The notes under the pieces: generated by a model
What the model was told of the DNA's origin: nothing
Database searches by the model: none
Seen by the model: the letters and a program-made list of their open reading frames with translations, nothing else
Program-made: the position numbers and the translations under genes
Shown here: one piece after another, positions 1 through 12,108 of the stretch
Position numbering within the stretch: the stretch's first letter is position 1
Layout: the number at the start of each line of letters is the position of its first letter
NCBI GenBank assembly: GCA_022661535.1
Contig: JAKULF010000006.1
Coordinates: 1,483,001 to 1,547,000 of the forward strand
Length of the DNA: 64,000 nt
From: Eutypa lata
Lineage: Eukaryota > Ascomycota > Sordariomycetes > Xylariales > Diatrypaceae
Direction of reading: 5' to 3'

Positions 1-457
1 ATAGGATAGGAGTTGGCTGAAGATCCAAGGTGTTCAAGGGGATGAAACAATCATAACATTTATAGGGTTCTAGAGGATTGTAAAATACGTGTTAATTGAT
101 AATACTCCCGGTGTAAATATATACCTACTACATGTAGTATGTAGATAATACCTATGAATATAGACCCCTTTAATGTTTGGTGATGCATTACTACGGTACA
201 GTGCATACATACATACAATGGTATATCATTACAATGCACGTCGCTCAGAAGGCAGCACGCTAACTAAAAGGACAGTGCGAAGACCCAAAACATGTCACGG
301 CCCCCACCTCGTAGCTGCAGGATCCCGATTCCACTTTTCCTATTTGTAGAGCTTTACTTTCCATCTTTCCATCCATATCTCACAGCCGCGTCGACAACAT
401 CTACGACCTAAACAACCATTTTCCCCAATACTTTTTTCTCTCACAAGAAACATCAAT
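1..457. other. Upstream spacer of YRA1
   Basis: No gene is recognisable. The stretch is AT-rich with a few TACATACATACA-type repeats, and becomes pyrimidine-rich just before the YRA1 start codon at 458, as is common in fungal core promoters and 5' leaders. Confidence 0.5.
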
Positions 458-2207
458 ATGGATCGCAGTCTCGACGAAATCGTTGCTGAGTCCCAGGTGA
501 GTAAACTAACTCATTTCTCTGCAATTAATAAGCTTTGTAATTTGCTATAAAACTACCATATAAATACTAAGCTACCATTACTGCTGTTATAATGGCGAGG
601 CTCGCTGACACTTATGAATAGCAGGGCAAGCGAAACTCCAGACCCCGGGGACGCAGGGCTGGTGGCGGTGGTGCAGGTGGTGGAGGTGGACGACAACAAC
701 AACCACCACGGGAACGTGATTCTTACCCCCGCGATGGCGTAAGAAAGGTAAGCAACTTCCAAGAGTCCGCAATTGACTTGCAAACTTAACAATACATGTT
801 ATCATTATACGCGCTAGGATGCTTACATAGTAACAACTTCTTTTCCTAGGTGGATTATTTCCTTTCCTACAACACTTTGACACCTACCAACACCTCGAGC
901 CTTCGTTCGAAGCCCATCACACCGCGAGCTCGATACCTCGGACTACGATCGGTGATGGTCTATACCTGATTGTAACTACCGCTAACTAGCAATCTCGTTC
1001 TGTGAGACAGTCTACTAGAGATGATTCGAGAAACATGGATACGTAGGTTTTTTCTTCCAATGCAAAAAAACATCATAATGGGAGCTAGGACATGCAAGAC
1101 GGACGGGAGCTAACATTCTTGATGCATAGGGCATGGGTCCATGATAGGTTCGAGGACTCGCACGGTAAGCCTGCTCTTTCATCCGATTCCTATCGGATAA
1201 AACAACTAATTAGGATGAATAGCGTACAATCGACCCCGTAACTCGCGAAGAAGAGAGTCACCGCCTCCGGACAGACATGAGTGGGTGGAAGACTGCCCAA
1301 TATACCATCATTTGTAATGTTCTAATACGTCTTGTAGGGACAACCGAGGCACAAAGGTCAAGGTCGAGAACCTGCACTACGATCTCTCGAAGACGGACCT
1401 TCAGGTAAGCACAACGCAACAAATTTTCTTTAAAAACAATGTTGATCGAACAAAATTCTAACCAATGGGTGATTTTCAGGGGCTCTTCGAAAAGATAGGA
1501 CCGGTCCTCAAGATCGACCTGGTATACGACCGCGCCGGGCGTTCTGAGGGCACAGCCTTTGTCTTCTACGACCGCCGGGACGATGCATTGGGGGCGATTC
1601 GCGAATTTAATGGAGCAAATGCGAAGGGTATGTCGAGAATATCTCCATCGAGCTGAAAATGACAATTTGCTAATATGAATACTCCTACCTAGGCCAACCT
1701 ATCCGTCTAGCCCTCGCAGCCGCCGCTCCTCCCAAGCGCAACCCATTCGACACGGCACACATGCCCGGAAGATCGCTAGCAGATCGCATCACGCGGCCCC
1801 GTTCCCTCTCGCCGCCGCCGCTACGGTACACCGACAACGACAGAGTCGACCGCTACGTGCCCGGTAGAGGATCACGCAGTCCCTTGCCTCGTAGACGGGG
1901 TGGCGGCGGTGGCGGCGGCGGTGGTGGTGGTAGCGACAGAGGAGGTGGAAGACGTCCGGGCGCGAGACGCGAGGCTACCAGACAGCAGGGACAGGAGACG
2001 GCGGCGGGGGGCCAGTCCCGTGGCCGCGATGGACGCCCCAGGAAGACGGCAGAGGAGCTCGACGCCGAGATGGCCGATTACTTCCAGCCGAACACTGGTG
2101 GTGGTGGTGGTACCGCCGCTCTGGTGGCGGAAACTACAGAAGCTAGCTCTACTACTGCTGCCGGTGGTCAGGTGGGAGGTGGAGACGACGTTGACATGAT
2201 CGAGTAA
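458..2207 (+). CDS. YRA1: Yra1/ALYREF-type mRNA export adaptor, RRM protein
   Basis: Nuclear RNA-binding adaptor of the TREX pathway that links mRNA to the Sub2/UAP56 helicase and the Mex67 export receptor (family knowledge). Exons by splice-site reading: 458-496, 625-747, 1011-1042, 1130-1164, 1223-1280, 1338-1404, 1480-1627, 1693-2207, summing to 339 codons in one frame (338 residues). The N-terminus MDRSLDEIVAES matches the conserved N-terminal helicase-binding motif. It is followed by a Gly/Arg-rich tract, a linker containing AWVHDRFED, one RRM at about residues 102-175 (RNP2-like VKVENL, RNP1-like GTAFVFY), a second Arg/Gly-rich region, and the C-terminal motif ELDAEMADYF near 289-298 that is typical of the C-terminal UAP56-binding box. 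Three exons of 32, 35 and 58 bases are the least certain part. The 3' end converges on the RBM42-like gene. Confidence 0.88.
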
Positions 2208-2975
2208 TCCTATTTTGTTTGTTGTGTTGTATCTCATCTGGTCTTAAGCAGCAAGGATTAGACGACGGCGACGACGAAAACAACAATAACGGGACCTGTA
2301 TATAAATACGATATTTCTAGACGTGTACTGATTCTAGAGCAATTTGACTTGGGGGTCTCCATTCCGAGACGATGAATGATATACATCATAGTCTTGACAG
2401 CTTGTGTTTTCAGTGAATTATGCAATGATTTCTTTCATGATCCCCTTGCGCTTAGAATAGGAAATTAGCTATACTTCCATCTAACAGTGAACTATGCACC
2501 ATACATATCTGGGAAACTAAAGCTAGCTGATTATGGCATTTTTTTTTAAATAATAATCTTGTTCGTTATTAACTAGACTGACTGGCCGACTACCTGGTAT
2601 ATACAACTTGAAGAGAAGCCTATAACAAACCTCACAGCCTCTAAAGAGCCATGACTCGGAGAGCATAATTCACTAAATGCCACCACGGAATGGCTTCAGG
2701 AACACCTTATTCATAAAACCCAAGTGCCAGCCAGTCAGTTACCGACATCGAGGCGGCACAAGAGTAAATTAAATAATATTGCCACAAGACGTGATAATTC
2801 CGGCCCGGCCACGCCCACCGAACCAATAAAAACATACATATACGATGTCGAAGTCGGGTACCTAGTTCCCAATTCCAGGTAGTTTCATGGAAGGAATCGA
2901 ATCGTATAGGAGAACCGCTGGATGCTGTAATTCTGGATGCGAAAAAATAAGTTTTCCTTTTTTCACCCCTTCTTT
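2208..2975. other. Convergent spacer between YRA1 and the RBM42-like gene
   Basis: Shared 3' region of two convergent genes. It is AT-rich and I see no gene in it. Both 3' UTRs and polyadenylation sites should lie here. Confidence 0.5.
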
Positions 2976-4472
2976 TCAACCAAGCAACTTCAGACCACCC
3001 TTCGTCTTCTGCCCGGGTTTCGTGACGCCTCCTCCCGTGGGACCAAGATGGGGTTCGAAGCCATCCTCGCGCTTCCCTCCAGCACCCCCACCCCCACCAC
3101 TTCCACTCCCATTCCCGTTCCCATTCCCACCGCGGTTCCTATTCTTATGCTTATGATTCCACTTCCCCCCACCACCTCCCCCACCCCCGCCACCACCACC
3201 TGCGCCCTTGGCCCTAACAGCCGTGGGCTTGATCTCGGTGGTGCTCTTGCGGACGACGACGGGGTGGCTCTGGATGTACTTCCCGTTCATCTCCTTGGCG
3301 GCCTGGAAGAACTCGTCGGGGTCGCTGAAGGAGACGAAGCCGTAGCCGCGGGACTTGCTCGTGACCTTGTCGCGGATGACGCGCGCCTTCTGCAGGGACC
3401 GCCACCGCGCGAACGCCTTGAGCAGCGACTCGTCCGTCGTCTCGCCCGCGAGGTTCCCCACGAACAGCCGCAGGTGCGACGGGTCCCACTCCAGCAGCGA
3501 GTCGTCCGTCCACTTCTGGCCCCCGCCCTGCCGCACCACCGTCTTCTTCTTCCCCCCTCCTCCCGCTCCTCCTCCTCCCGCTTGTTGCTGCTCTGCCTCG
3601 GCTGCTGCCGCGGCCGCCGCGGCTGATGCTGCATTCGCTTCCGCGATCTTATTCGCGTCCGCTCCTCCTGGGCCGTACGATGACGATGCACCTGGCCCAG
3701 CGCCCATGCCCATGCCTCCTGCACCGTTGTTGTAGCCCGCCGCCGCCGCTGCTGCAGCTGCTCCGGGCCGTCTGCCGCCGCCGTACGGGGTGGGATCATT
3801 ACCGCCACTACCGTCCTTATTCGGATCCTTCACGTACGCGCTCTGCCACTGCGCGATCTGCGCCGCCATGTCCGGGTCGTAGTCGTCGTTCCCACCACCA
3901 CGGTGATGCTGTTGGTACTGCTGCTGAGCCTGCGGGTCGACGGGCGCCGGAAACGGGTTACGAATCTGAGGCGGTGTCGAGTACGACGCAGTGGTGGGAT
4001 CCATCATCGCAGCTGTTGTTGCCTGCGCGCCGTAGTATGACTGACCGTAGGCTCCCCCTGCTGCCTGCGGGTATTGTTGGTGGTGGTGATGGTTGTTGTT
4101 GCTACGGTATGGTTTGGCGTGTGAGCCGTAGCCACCACCGCCCATCATCCCGCTGCCGCTTGGTGGTCGCCCGTATGGCTGCTGCTGCTGCTGCTGGTAC
4201 GCAGGCGGTGCTGGGGACGCGCCATACTGGGGAGGAGCAGCGACGGTAACGGCTGGGTAGCTCGGCGGCAGCGACGCGCTGGAGTACGCAGATAAGGATG
4301 GTGGGGGCGCGGCGTATGGCGATGGCCCGATGGGGCCTGGACTGGGCGTGTTGTTGTTCGTAGACGAGAAGGAGGAGGGCTTGAAATTGCCCGAGATCTT
4401 GGATGGCGGTGGGCGCGGCGGGAGGGAAGAGTTCCCCGGTGTCTTCGAGCCTGGAGGTGGCGGATACGACAT
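2976..4472 (-). CDS. RBM42-like RNA-binding protein, single C-terminal RRM
   Basis: Single-exon gene of 498 codons. The open frame runs upstream to 4502, but the first ATG is at 4472 and begins MSYPPPPGSK, so I start there. The N-terminal two thirds is low-complexity: Pro/Ser/Tyr-rich, Gln runs, Ala runs and Gly-rich tracts. A single RRM lies at about residues 333-407, with RNP2 RLFVGNL and RNP1 SRGYGFVSF. It is preceded by SLLEWDP, and the context SLLEWDP-x-LRLFVGNL plus the following KxVIRDK is characteristic of the RBM42 family. After the RRM comes a Gly/Lys/Asn-rich tail ending KLLG. Human RBM42 binds mRNA 3' UTRs and associates with hnRNP K and the spliceosomal tri-snRNP, but the role in fungi is not settled. 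GC-rich triplet repeats make this gene prone to length variation. Confidence 0.82.
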   Translation of the reverse strand: MSYPPPPGSKTPGNSSLPPRPPPSKISGNFKPSSFSSTNNNTPSPGPIGPSPYAAPPPSLSAYSSASLPPSYPAVTVAAPPQYGASPAPPAYQQQQQQPYGRPPSGSGMMGGGGYGSHAKPYRSNNNHHHHQQYPQAAGGAYGQSYYGAQATTAAMMDPTTASYSTPPQIRNPFPAPVDPQAQQQYQQHHRGGGNDDYDPDMAAQIAQWQSAYVKDPNKDGSGGNDPTPYGGGRRPGAAAAAAAAGYNNGAGGMGMGAGPGASSSYGPGGADANKIAEANAASAAAAAAAAEAEQQQAGGGGAGGGGKKKTVVRQGGGQKWTDDSLLEWDPSHLRLFVGNLAGETTDESLLKAFARWRSLQKARVIRDKVTSKSRGYGFVSFSDPDEFFQAAKEMNGKYIQSHPVVVRKSTTEIKPTAVRAKGAGGGGGGGGGGGGKWNHKHKNRNRGGNGNGNGSGSGGGGGAGGKREDGFEPHLGPTGGGVTKPGQKTKGGLKLLG

Positions 4473-6980
4473 GATGAATTGGCTGTGCGACACGCAACGC
4501 AATAAATTGCGGATAGAAGGGGGTGTGTATAGGTGTGTGTGTGTGTGTGTGTATTTGCAGGTATGTATGTGATGGGTTGATACCCGGTGTCAACACGTAC
4601 CTCCTAGTCTCCCAAAGACTTTTTTCCAAAGCAACCAGCGCGATATGTAATTAGTGCTTTAATGCTGATCTTTTTGCTGCACGCGAATACTAATTAGGTG
4701 GTTATATCGTATAATGTTTGGCTTTTGCGTAATAGTTGGTGAAAGGTTTACTTGTAAATCTGTCGCGAGGTTGTAATATGTAGGTATGACGAAGGCAAGG
4801 CTCTTCCAAGAACCTTCAGAACAGACACCTCGAAAACGGAATTGTTTCTTTCGGCTTTAAATTCAATGTTTGGTGGCTGGGTCAGAGCTGTGGCGGTGCA
4901 TTTCCGAGCTTTGACCACATCTGGTAGGCTGGTACGTGTGATACATGATTACGTAATTACCTACTACGTAATTACCCAGTAGGCGATTGTGGTATGTCAC
5001 ATCAATGCTAAGGGGATGATAACCAAACCTATTGATTCTACACATAGCATTAACTTGTCGTCTCCTGATATTCTCCCCCGAATTCTCATTTAATTGTTTT
5101 ATCATCAACCTTTATTAAGTTTCCAAATGTTGCCCCGAATGCCCAGTGACTTGACTACCCGGGTAGTTCGGAGTCAGGCTTTCCCCCTTCGTTAAATGAG
5201 ATAGGGCCGGAAACCCGTACAGCCTAGAAAGGGCCGAGAGCAGCACCTCTCAACCCAACCTTGAAATTATCTAGATGCTCCCAGAGCCTTGTTCATCTTG
5301 TAGTTCAATACTGTAAGAGAAGGCAACGACCAATTCTAGTTACAGCCTCGCAATTGCTTGCATATAATACATACTACCTCCATATATTGTACCTACATCG
5401 GAGCGCTAGTTCAACATTGCATCAAGACTGGCCCCTCTCCCCTCCCCCACACGGAGCTGTTTTTGTCATCAAACTTCACTCGGCTACCTTGTAGCGGGGC
5501 ATACTGCCATTCTGATGAGACATTTTCTAGTAGAGAGGTACATAGTAGGTAGGTAGCTACCCACCGCGCATGACTGACGGTAGCGATTACACCGAGTTCA
5601 ATGCCAATGATCGAAAAAACTTCTCCAAGCCTAACGCCCTTGGCAGGTTACAGACAGCTGTTCCAGAAATGAAATAACGCATTGTAGTATATGCGGATGA
5701 CATAAGCTACCTACATGCAGAGAAGTTCCAGAACATTAGATAGGTTATGTGCATGTCTGTAGTAGGTCGTCGATGATAATAAGGCCCGATTATAACATTG
5801 AATGCCGGGGACGTATAGGAGTAGGTACATGTATTACAATTACGCCAGACAATAATTACTGTACACGGAGTTAGGCGATAACTACACATACCGCATATTA
5901 ATCATTAGGTACTACGTGGGTGTTCTCGGAGAATACAATACATCACAGAACAGTCCTATCCTGCCTATCCAGAGTTCCCTCTTATGTTAAAGCGAAACCT
6001 CGTTATAAATTTCCCTTGATTTTGATAATTCAATGTTGGTCTCCATCCCATATGCATGCGCGGATATATCAGGCTGAAATACATCATGTACGTACGTAGA
6101 GCATCGCCCGGTTAGGTGAGTGTTTATTGGCTGATTAATCCTCTTCTTCGACGAACCCGAGCTAGTAGTATGCCCATGTGCTAAGGCTACCGATTTGTAT
6201 GTACCTTATGTCTCAGGTATGTATGTTAACCTCGTCGGGGTAATAGAACACCCATGTTGTGCCTTGAAAGGTTGAGAGATATAACGAAACAGGTGTGTTA
6301 CAATCGTGAAAGTAGGAGTTTGCTCTGTATCAAAAGTCATCCGATTATTATGTGTCCGTGCTGGCTGTTATAGGCGGCTACATTGTAGAAACTAATAATG
6401 CTCCCTTAATACCCGGTACATGTGATTCTATGCATATTTCGTACATTAGGTAGGTACCCGTAGCTCTCGGTTGGGTGTATTTGTATTGCATGTTCAGTTC
6501 TTTGAAGAAGCATTTCCTCACTTTTAGATCTCTATCAGTTAGGAGGAGGTAGTTAAGAGAGAATGTGAAAGTTAGAATGAAAGTCTTCAATACCTAGGCC
6601 TACCTCGCAATTACATAGTAACCAGGAGTAAAACCCGTATAACCCGGCATCCGGCAGCGGAATGCTAAAGCCCCGCCGAAAATGTGTAAGAGACGCAGAT
6701 GGGTTTGAGGGGCCCACGATCGGCGCTACCCTGCTCTACCTGCTTAGATATCTCTTTTTTTTACCCCTCCAAAGATTACACAGGCAAATCCCATCATAGA
6801 AAAGTAACTCTGACACCACTTAATTCTTCCGTCCTCCCCGACGAACCTTTTCTACTACATCATAACAAATAAAACTCTCACAAGCCATCAATAATTTTTT
6901 TGGTCTTCTAGTTCAAGTCATATTCATCCTTTTTTCCAACCTGAACAAATCGCCTACAAACATAGTATCCCATTGCAATC
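4473..6980. other. Divergent spacer, RBM42-like to GND1
   Basis: A 2.5 kb AT-rich region between divergently transcribed genes. It contains a (GT)n tract at about 4533-4552, a duplicated TACGTAATTACC motif at about 4952-4975, and many TACCTA/TAGGTA motifs. Short open frames lack family resemblance and good codon character. The last 200 bases before 6981 are pyrimidine-rich, consistent with the GND1 promoter. Confidence 0.5.
4533..4552. repeat. (GT)n microsatellite upstream of the RBM42-like gene
   Basis: A run of about ten GT dinucleotides lies about 60 bases upstream of the RBM42-like ATG, within its likely 5' leader or promoter. Confidence 0.9.
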
Positions 6981-8967
6981 ATGTCTGGCCCCGTGTAAGT
7001 TTTTACCCCTCATCACAATGACAATCGCTCTTGTTGGGTTTGCTCTCTCACCCCCACCATCACCAACACCGCCCATTCCGGTGTCATCCTTCCTATTCCT
7101 ACCCATCTGCTTGTCGCTATTTACTACTATGATGCGTTGCTTTCAAAACATCAACAACCTGTATCACTGAAACCGGCTTCTCGGGTCCTAGGGCTCGTTT
7201 GGCCAACATCGCCAATTCCTTCAGTGGTCCCAGGCGAGCTTATTCCTCCTCTTCTTACCTAACTTTCCGGACTCCCGGCTCGCGGTCTAAGTCATGCTAA
7301 CGTACTCGAAAGTGCTGATCTCGGCCTCATTGGCCTGGCTGTCATGTAAGTAATATTCAACGTCCCGTTCTCCGACTGCCGCCCATCGTGGGAAACGCTA
7401 ACTTTGTCTAAGGGGTCAGAACTTGATTCTGAACATGGCCGACCACGGCTTCACCATCTGCGCCTACAACCGAACCGTCTCCAAGGTCGACCACTTCTTG
7501 GCCAACGAAGCCAAGGGCAAGTCCATCGTCGGTGCCCACTCCAACCAGGAGTTCATCTCCAAGCTCAAGTCCCCCCGCCGGGTCATGCTCCTCGTCCAGG
7601 CCGGCAAGGCCGTCGATGACTGGATTGAGGCTCTTCTTCCTCTGATGGAGAAGGGTGATATCATCATCGATGGAGGAAACTCCCACTACCCCGACTCCAA
7701 CCGCCGAACCAAGTACCTCTCCAGCAAGGGTATCCGATTCGTCGGCTCTGGTGTTTCTGGTGGCGAGGAAGGTGCCCGATATGGTCCTTCTATCATGCCC
7801 GGTGGTAACGAGGAGGCGTGGCCCCACATTAAGGACATCTTCCAGAGCATTTCTGCCAAGAGCAGTGGCGAGCCTTGCTGCGAGTGGGTCGGTGACGAAG
7901 GTGCCGGTCACTACGTCAAGATGGTCCACAACGGTATCGAGTACGGTGACATGCAGCTTATCTGCGAGGTTTGCACCCCCATTCCTGTTGGCTTTGTCAC
8001 AACATGAAAACTCACCTGATGATGTTAGGCCTACGATATCCTGAAGCGAGGCTTGGGCTTGACCAACAAGGAGATTGGTGATGTGCTCGCCAAGTGGAAC
8101 AAGGGTGTTCTAGATTCTTTCCTGATTGAGATCACTCGGGACATCATGTACTTTAACGATGATGATGGAACGGCCCTTGTCGAGAAAATCCTGGACCAGG
8201 CTGGTCAGAAGGGTACCGGCAAGTGGACTGCCATCAACGCTCTGGACCTTGGTATGCCTGTGACCCTCATTGCTGAGGCCGTGCTTGCCCGCTGCTTGTC
8301 CGCCATCAAGACGGAGCGTACCACGGCTTCGACCAAGTTGGAGTACGTTGGCCGCGAGACTAAGTTCGAGGGCGACAAGCAACAATTCCTTGATGATCTC
8401 GAGCAGGCCCTGTACGCGTCTAAGATCATCTCATACGCCCAGGGTTTCCAATTGATGCAGGAGGTCAGTACACGCTACTCATCGTACAACGCCCCCTTCA
8501 CTGTGCTAACCAACCGGGGTGTATAGGCTGCGAAGAACTACGGGTGGAAGCTCAACAAGCCCTCGATTGCTCTCATGTGGAGAGGAGGCTGCATTATCCG
8601 CTCGGTGTTCCTGAAGGATATCACAGCTGCTTACCGTAACAACCCAGAACTCGAGAACTTGCTTTTCGATGACTTCTTCAACAAGGCTATCCACAAGGCG
8701 CAGCCCGGCTGGAGAGACGTCGTGGCCAAGGCCGCCCTTCTCGGTATCCCGACGCCCGCTTTCTCGACGGCGCTGTCGTGGTTCGACGGTTACCGCACCA
8801 AGGACCTGCCCGCCAACCTGCTCCAGGCCCAGCGTGACTACTTCGGCGCTCACACGTTCCTGATCAAGCCGGAATTCGCGAACGAGAAGTACCCCGAGGG
8901 CCAGTACCACCACGTCAACTGGACCGGTCGTGGCGGTAACGTCTCGGCCTCGACGTACCAGGCATAA
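6981..8967 (+). CDS. GND1: 6-phosphogluconate dehydrogenase, decarboxylating
   Basis: Cytosolic NADP-dependent enzyme of the oxidative pentose phosphate pathway: 6-phosphogluconate to ribulose 5-phosphate, CO2 and NADPH. Exons 6981-6994, 7313-7345, 7413-7968, 8029-8463 and 8527-8967 join to 493 codons (492 residues), the usual length for the family. Visible motifs are the Rossmann dinucleotide loop GLIGLAVMGQN near the N-terminus, the substrate-binding region VGSGVSGGEEGARYGPS, and the catalytic Lys in GAGHYVKMVHNGIEYGDMQ. The C-terminal all-helical domain ends with the HTNWTGRGG-type tail (here HHVNWTGRGGN). The first exon has only 14 bases and is followed by a 318-base intron. That start-proximal intron is the largest in the gene and could carry regulatory sequence. 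Codon use is C-ending-biased, as expected of a highly expressed gene. Confidence 0.96.
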
Positions 8968-9623
8968 GGTAGCAGCTGGCAAGCAGTAAAACAGAGGATG
9001 AATTGCAACGGCCGAAGAACATGAAAGATTAATTACGATAGAAATTTGCTTTTGAATATGTTCAAATGATATTTTTCTTGGTTCTATAAACACTGTAGGA
9101 ATGCTGCGGTGAATGTATACTTTATATATAGTAGTATGTGACTGTATAAGGGAGTAATGTGATAGATGCCTAACGTACATGATTAGTTAAGTTAGGTACT
9201 TCAGTACCTAGTAAGTATGCTCATCAAGAAGCTACGCCACAATATAAACCCAGCCACAAGCCACTCCTGCAAGTCTTCCCCATTTTTGCGCATTCAAACT
9301 CAACATTCATTGAAGCTTGTCGCGACTGGAACTTGCGGGTTCGCGACCATTTCCATCCTCCAACACTGCGCGCAGCCTCGTATTGAATCGCATCATCGTC
9401 GTTGTCGCGCTAACCCTCTAATCCCGTTGTCGACTCCCTATTGTCGATACCTAATCAATCCTATTATACTGGTTTACTTTTTAAACCCTTATCGAAGTCC
9501 AACGGTGCATCTTTTGATTTGACATTGGTCCTTCAAATTCTATGCTGTTGTCATACCTACCTAGATTTGACACCATTACAACGACATCACCCAACAATCC
9601 TTAAATATTGACATTCAATAATC
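8968..9623. other. Spacer GND1 to SSR4
   Basis: GND1 3' UTR followed by the SSR4 promoter/leader. The stretch from about 9230 to 9520 is open in one frame but has no start-codon context or family resemblance that I recognise. Confidence 0.5.
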
Positions 9624-12108
9624 ATGTCAACTATTACGGACCCCAGCCAAGGGGTCAATAGAGACTTAGTATGATAAACCTTCTCCTAGATCATTACATT
9701 TTATCAATACAAGTAACTTTGCATGCTAATCATTTGACTAATCGTTAAGCTTCCCCATGTGCACCTTATCTCAACATATCGATACACCGTCAAGGCGCAG
9801 GTTAATCCGCAAGAAGTGACAAGTTGGTTAATGCAGGCGCCTAAAATCGCACGCGACACCGCACCATTCTTCTGGACTTACCTCGATCGTCCTCCTAACG
9901 GCACTATCTTCTTGACATGGCAGCCCTTGAACTTCCTTGGTACTAATTTTGCCAGCGATGGTTTCATTTGGCCGCCTCAGGAACAATACTTCCAACATGA
10001 CGCTGGAAATGGTGTGGTATGTCTATCACTAAACATTATTCAACCTCCGCATGCTATCCAGTGACGAATAGCTAATTGGTAATTTAAAGATACTTGAGAT
10101 GTATTACCACAAGGCCGGCTTTGCCATGGGAGAACCGATGGCAACCCATTCCCGACGTCGTTTCCGCCTTGTGATCCCTCCGAATGTACACAACCCAAAC
10201 GCTCCTCAGGTTGATCCCAGTTTGTGGATTGTCCATTACGGACCGGTTGATAACAACGAACCTATCCCTGCTGCCATGCTTCCTAGAGACCCTCGCACTC
10301 AGTCTATGGTTGACACCCGAGGTTACCTTCAGCGGTGCGGCCAAATCCAACGCAAAGAATTCATCCTAAGCGATCGTGTCAATTGGCCTCAGATTCCCTG
10401 GCCAAGGGAACCATCAAGAGCACCCGTGTATGCAGGAAACAGGGGTGTGCCACAGGCAATAGCATATCCTCCTCATCCGCCCGCCGCCACCGGCCCGCCA
10501 TCAAAGCGCGCCAGAACTGGCCAAGCTGCTCACGGCCAGGCTCCTTCTACTATGACCATACCTCAGCAGGACAGTGTCTATGACGACGAGGAGGATATTT
10601 CTCGAGGTGATATGTTTGACTATTTGACAGCTCGTGAAATTAGCAACGAGCGATACCAACAGAATCACGCATGGATGGAAGAGATCCTCTCGTCGCCTTA
10701 TAGGCTAGGTCAGATCAAATTCCCGGATCTCGGCTTTGGACTCAAAGGGGAGCTGTCTAGCCTGACTGAAGGCATCTTCGAGGCGCATACGAACGATGCT
10801 ATTGCACCAAAGCAGGCGGACAAGGCCTCGGCTGTTCGACTGGACCCCGAACAAGCAGATGCATTCCGAAAGCGAATTGATAGCCACATTGAATCTACGA
10901 ACTCGGAAATTGAGAAGATGAAGGCGGAACATGCTAAGAAAATGGCTAGGTTCAAGCAGAATTCGCTGCTTAGCGTTGCGGAAAGGGAGCTCCGAACTGC
11001 AGTTGATGGGCCAGGCTCCGATGCTTTCCAGCTTGAAGGCCGAACAGAGGAGAGCGAGGAAGGTGCTTCGCGCTGGCACTCGAAGCACAACAAGAAGGTT
11101 GAGGACATCGTATCCCAAGTCGAAGCGCACATTGGCCGTCAGACCAAGGTCATCCATGATCTACGACGAATCCAAGATGGCGGTTATCAGGAACCCGAGC
11201 CAGAGCCGGTGCCTGAACCCGTGTCGGTACCCCCGCAACCTAACGTGGCGACAGAGGCCCAGTCTGCGGGCGCAAATGCCAGTGCTGCCATGTCACGGCA
11301 ACCCTCTCACGCCGGCTCACAGAATAGTGGTATCATGATAGGGGACTCTGATATCGATATGGGTGGAACTGCTGCCGGACTGCTCGACCAAATGCACACC
11401 GGTCTTTCGTCACATTCTACGCCAGCTAACAATAACTTCCCAACACCACAGGCTCCCGTCTCAGCTGTTCAATCGGCAGCTGGCACGCCGGCTCATCAGA
11501 GCGTACCTTCTCCTCAGCCTGCGCCGCAGCAGACCGAGACTCCCAAGCAGACCGAGGCAGGTGATGTCAAGATGGACGGCACGGAGAGCACAACCACGCC
11601 GGACCAGGGAACAGGAAGCGGCGACTGGGTCGTTGTTCCCAAGGGCGACGCACCGCCCGATGCTGCCTCGGGTAATAATAATAACAACAACAATACGCCT
11701 ACCGCTACCGCCACCGCCACCGCCAGCAACGATCCGCCGATTCCGCAAGCCACTTCTGCTACTGCTACTGCTGCTACTGCCGCTGCTTCTTCTAATTCTT
11801 CTTCTTCTGCAAGCAACAAGCAGCCCTCCGCTGCGGGCACGCCCGCGGCGGCGGCCGGCGGCGAGTCGTCGATGGGATCGATGGGCGGCTTCGAGGGAGA
11901 GCAGAACGACTTCAGCTCCCTCGGCGACCTCGACACGGCGGGCTCCGCGATGGCGGATTTCGCCAACACGCCCGGCGGCGGGCTCGGACCAGAAGAGGAA
12001 TCCCTCGACCTCAACATGGATATGGACGATTCGGCTTTCGGGGACGCCTTCCATGGGGTGGAGTCTGCTCAAGAAGGGGGGAACACGCCGGGGGGAGATG
12101 GTATGTAG
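9624..12108 (+). CDS. SSR4: SWI/SNF and RSC chromatin-remodelling subunit Ssr4 (formerly DUF1750)
   Basis: Exons 9624-9668, 9750-10016 and 10090-12108 give 777 codons (776 residues). The N-terminal ~190 residues match the Ssr4 family as I know it: DPSQGV, LPHVHLIS, APKIARDTAPFFWTYLD, GTIFLTWQPL, LEMYYHKAGF and SLWIVHYGP in order. In fission yeast Ssr4 is a shared subunit of the SWI/SNF and RSC remodellers, so a nuclear role in nucleosome remodelling is inferred. A basic PPSKRAR stretch near the end of the domain could be a nuclear localisation signal. A Lys/Glu-rich, probably coiled segment follows around DSHIESTNSEIEKMKAE. The C-terminal half is low-complexity (Pro/Gln, Ala/Thr and Asn runs) and ends with an acidic LDLNMDMDD region. 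The low-complexity half is AT-neutral to GC-rich with visible triplet repeats. Confidence 0.85.

Noticed and set aside
553..883. Minus-strand open frames over the YRA1 5' exons
   Set aside because: They are antisense shadows of the Gly-rich YRA1 exon and have no family resemblance.
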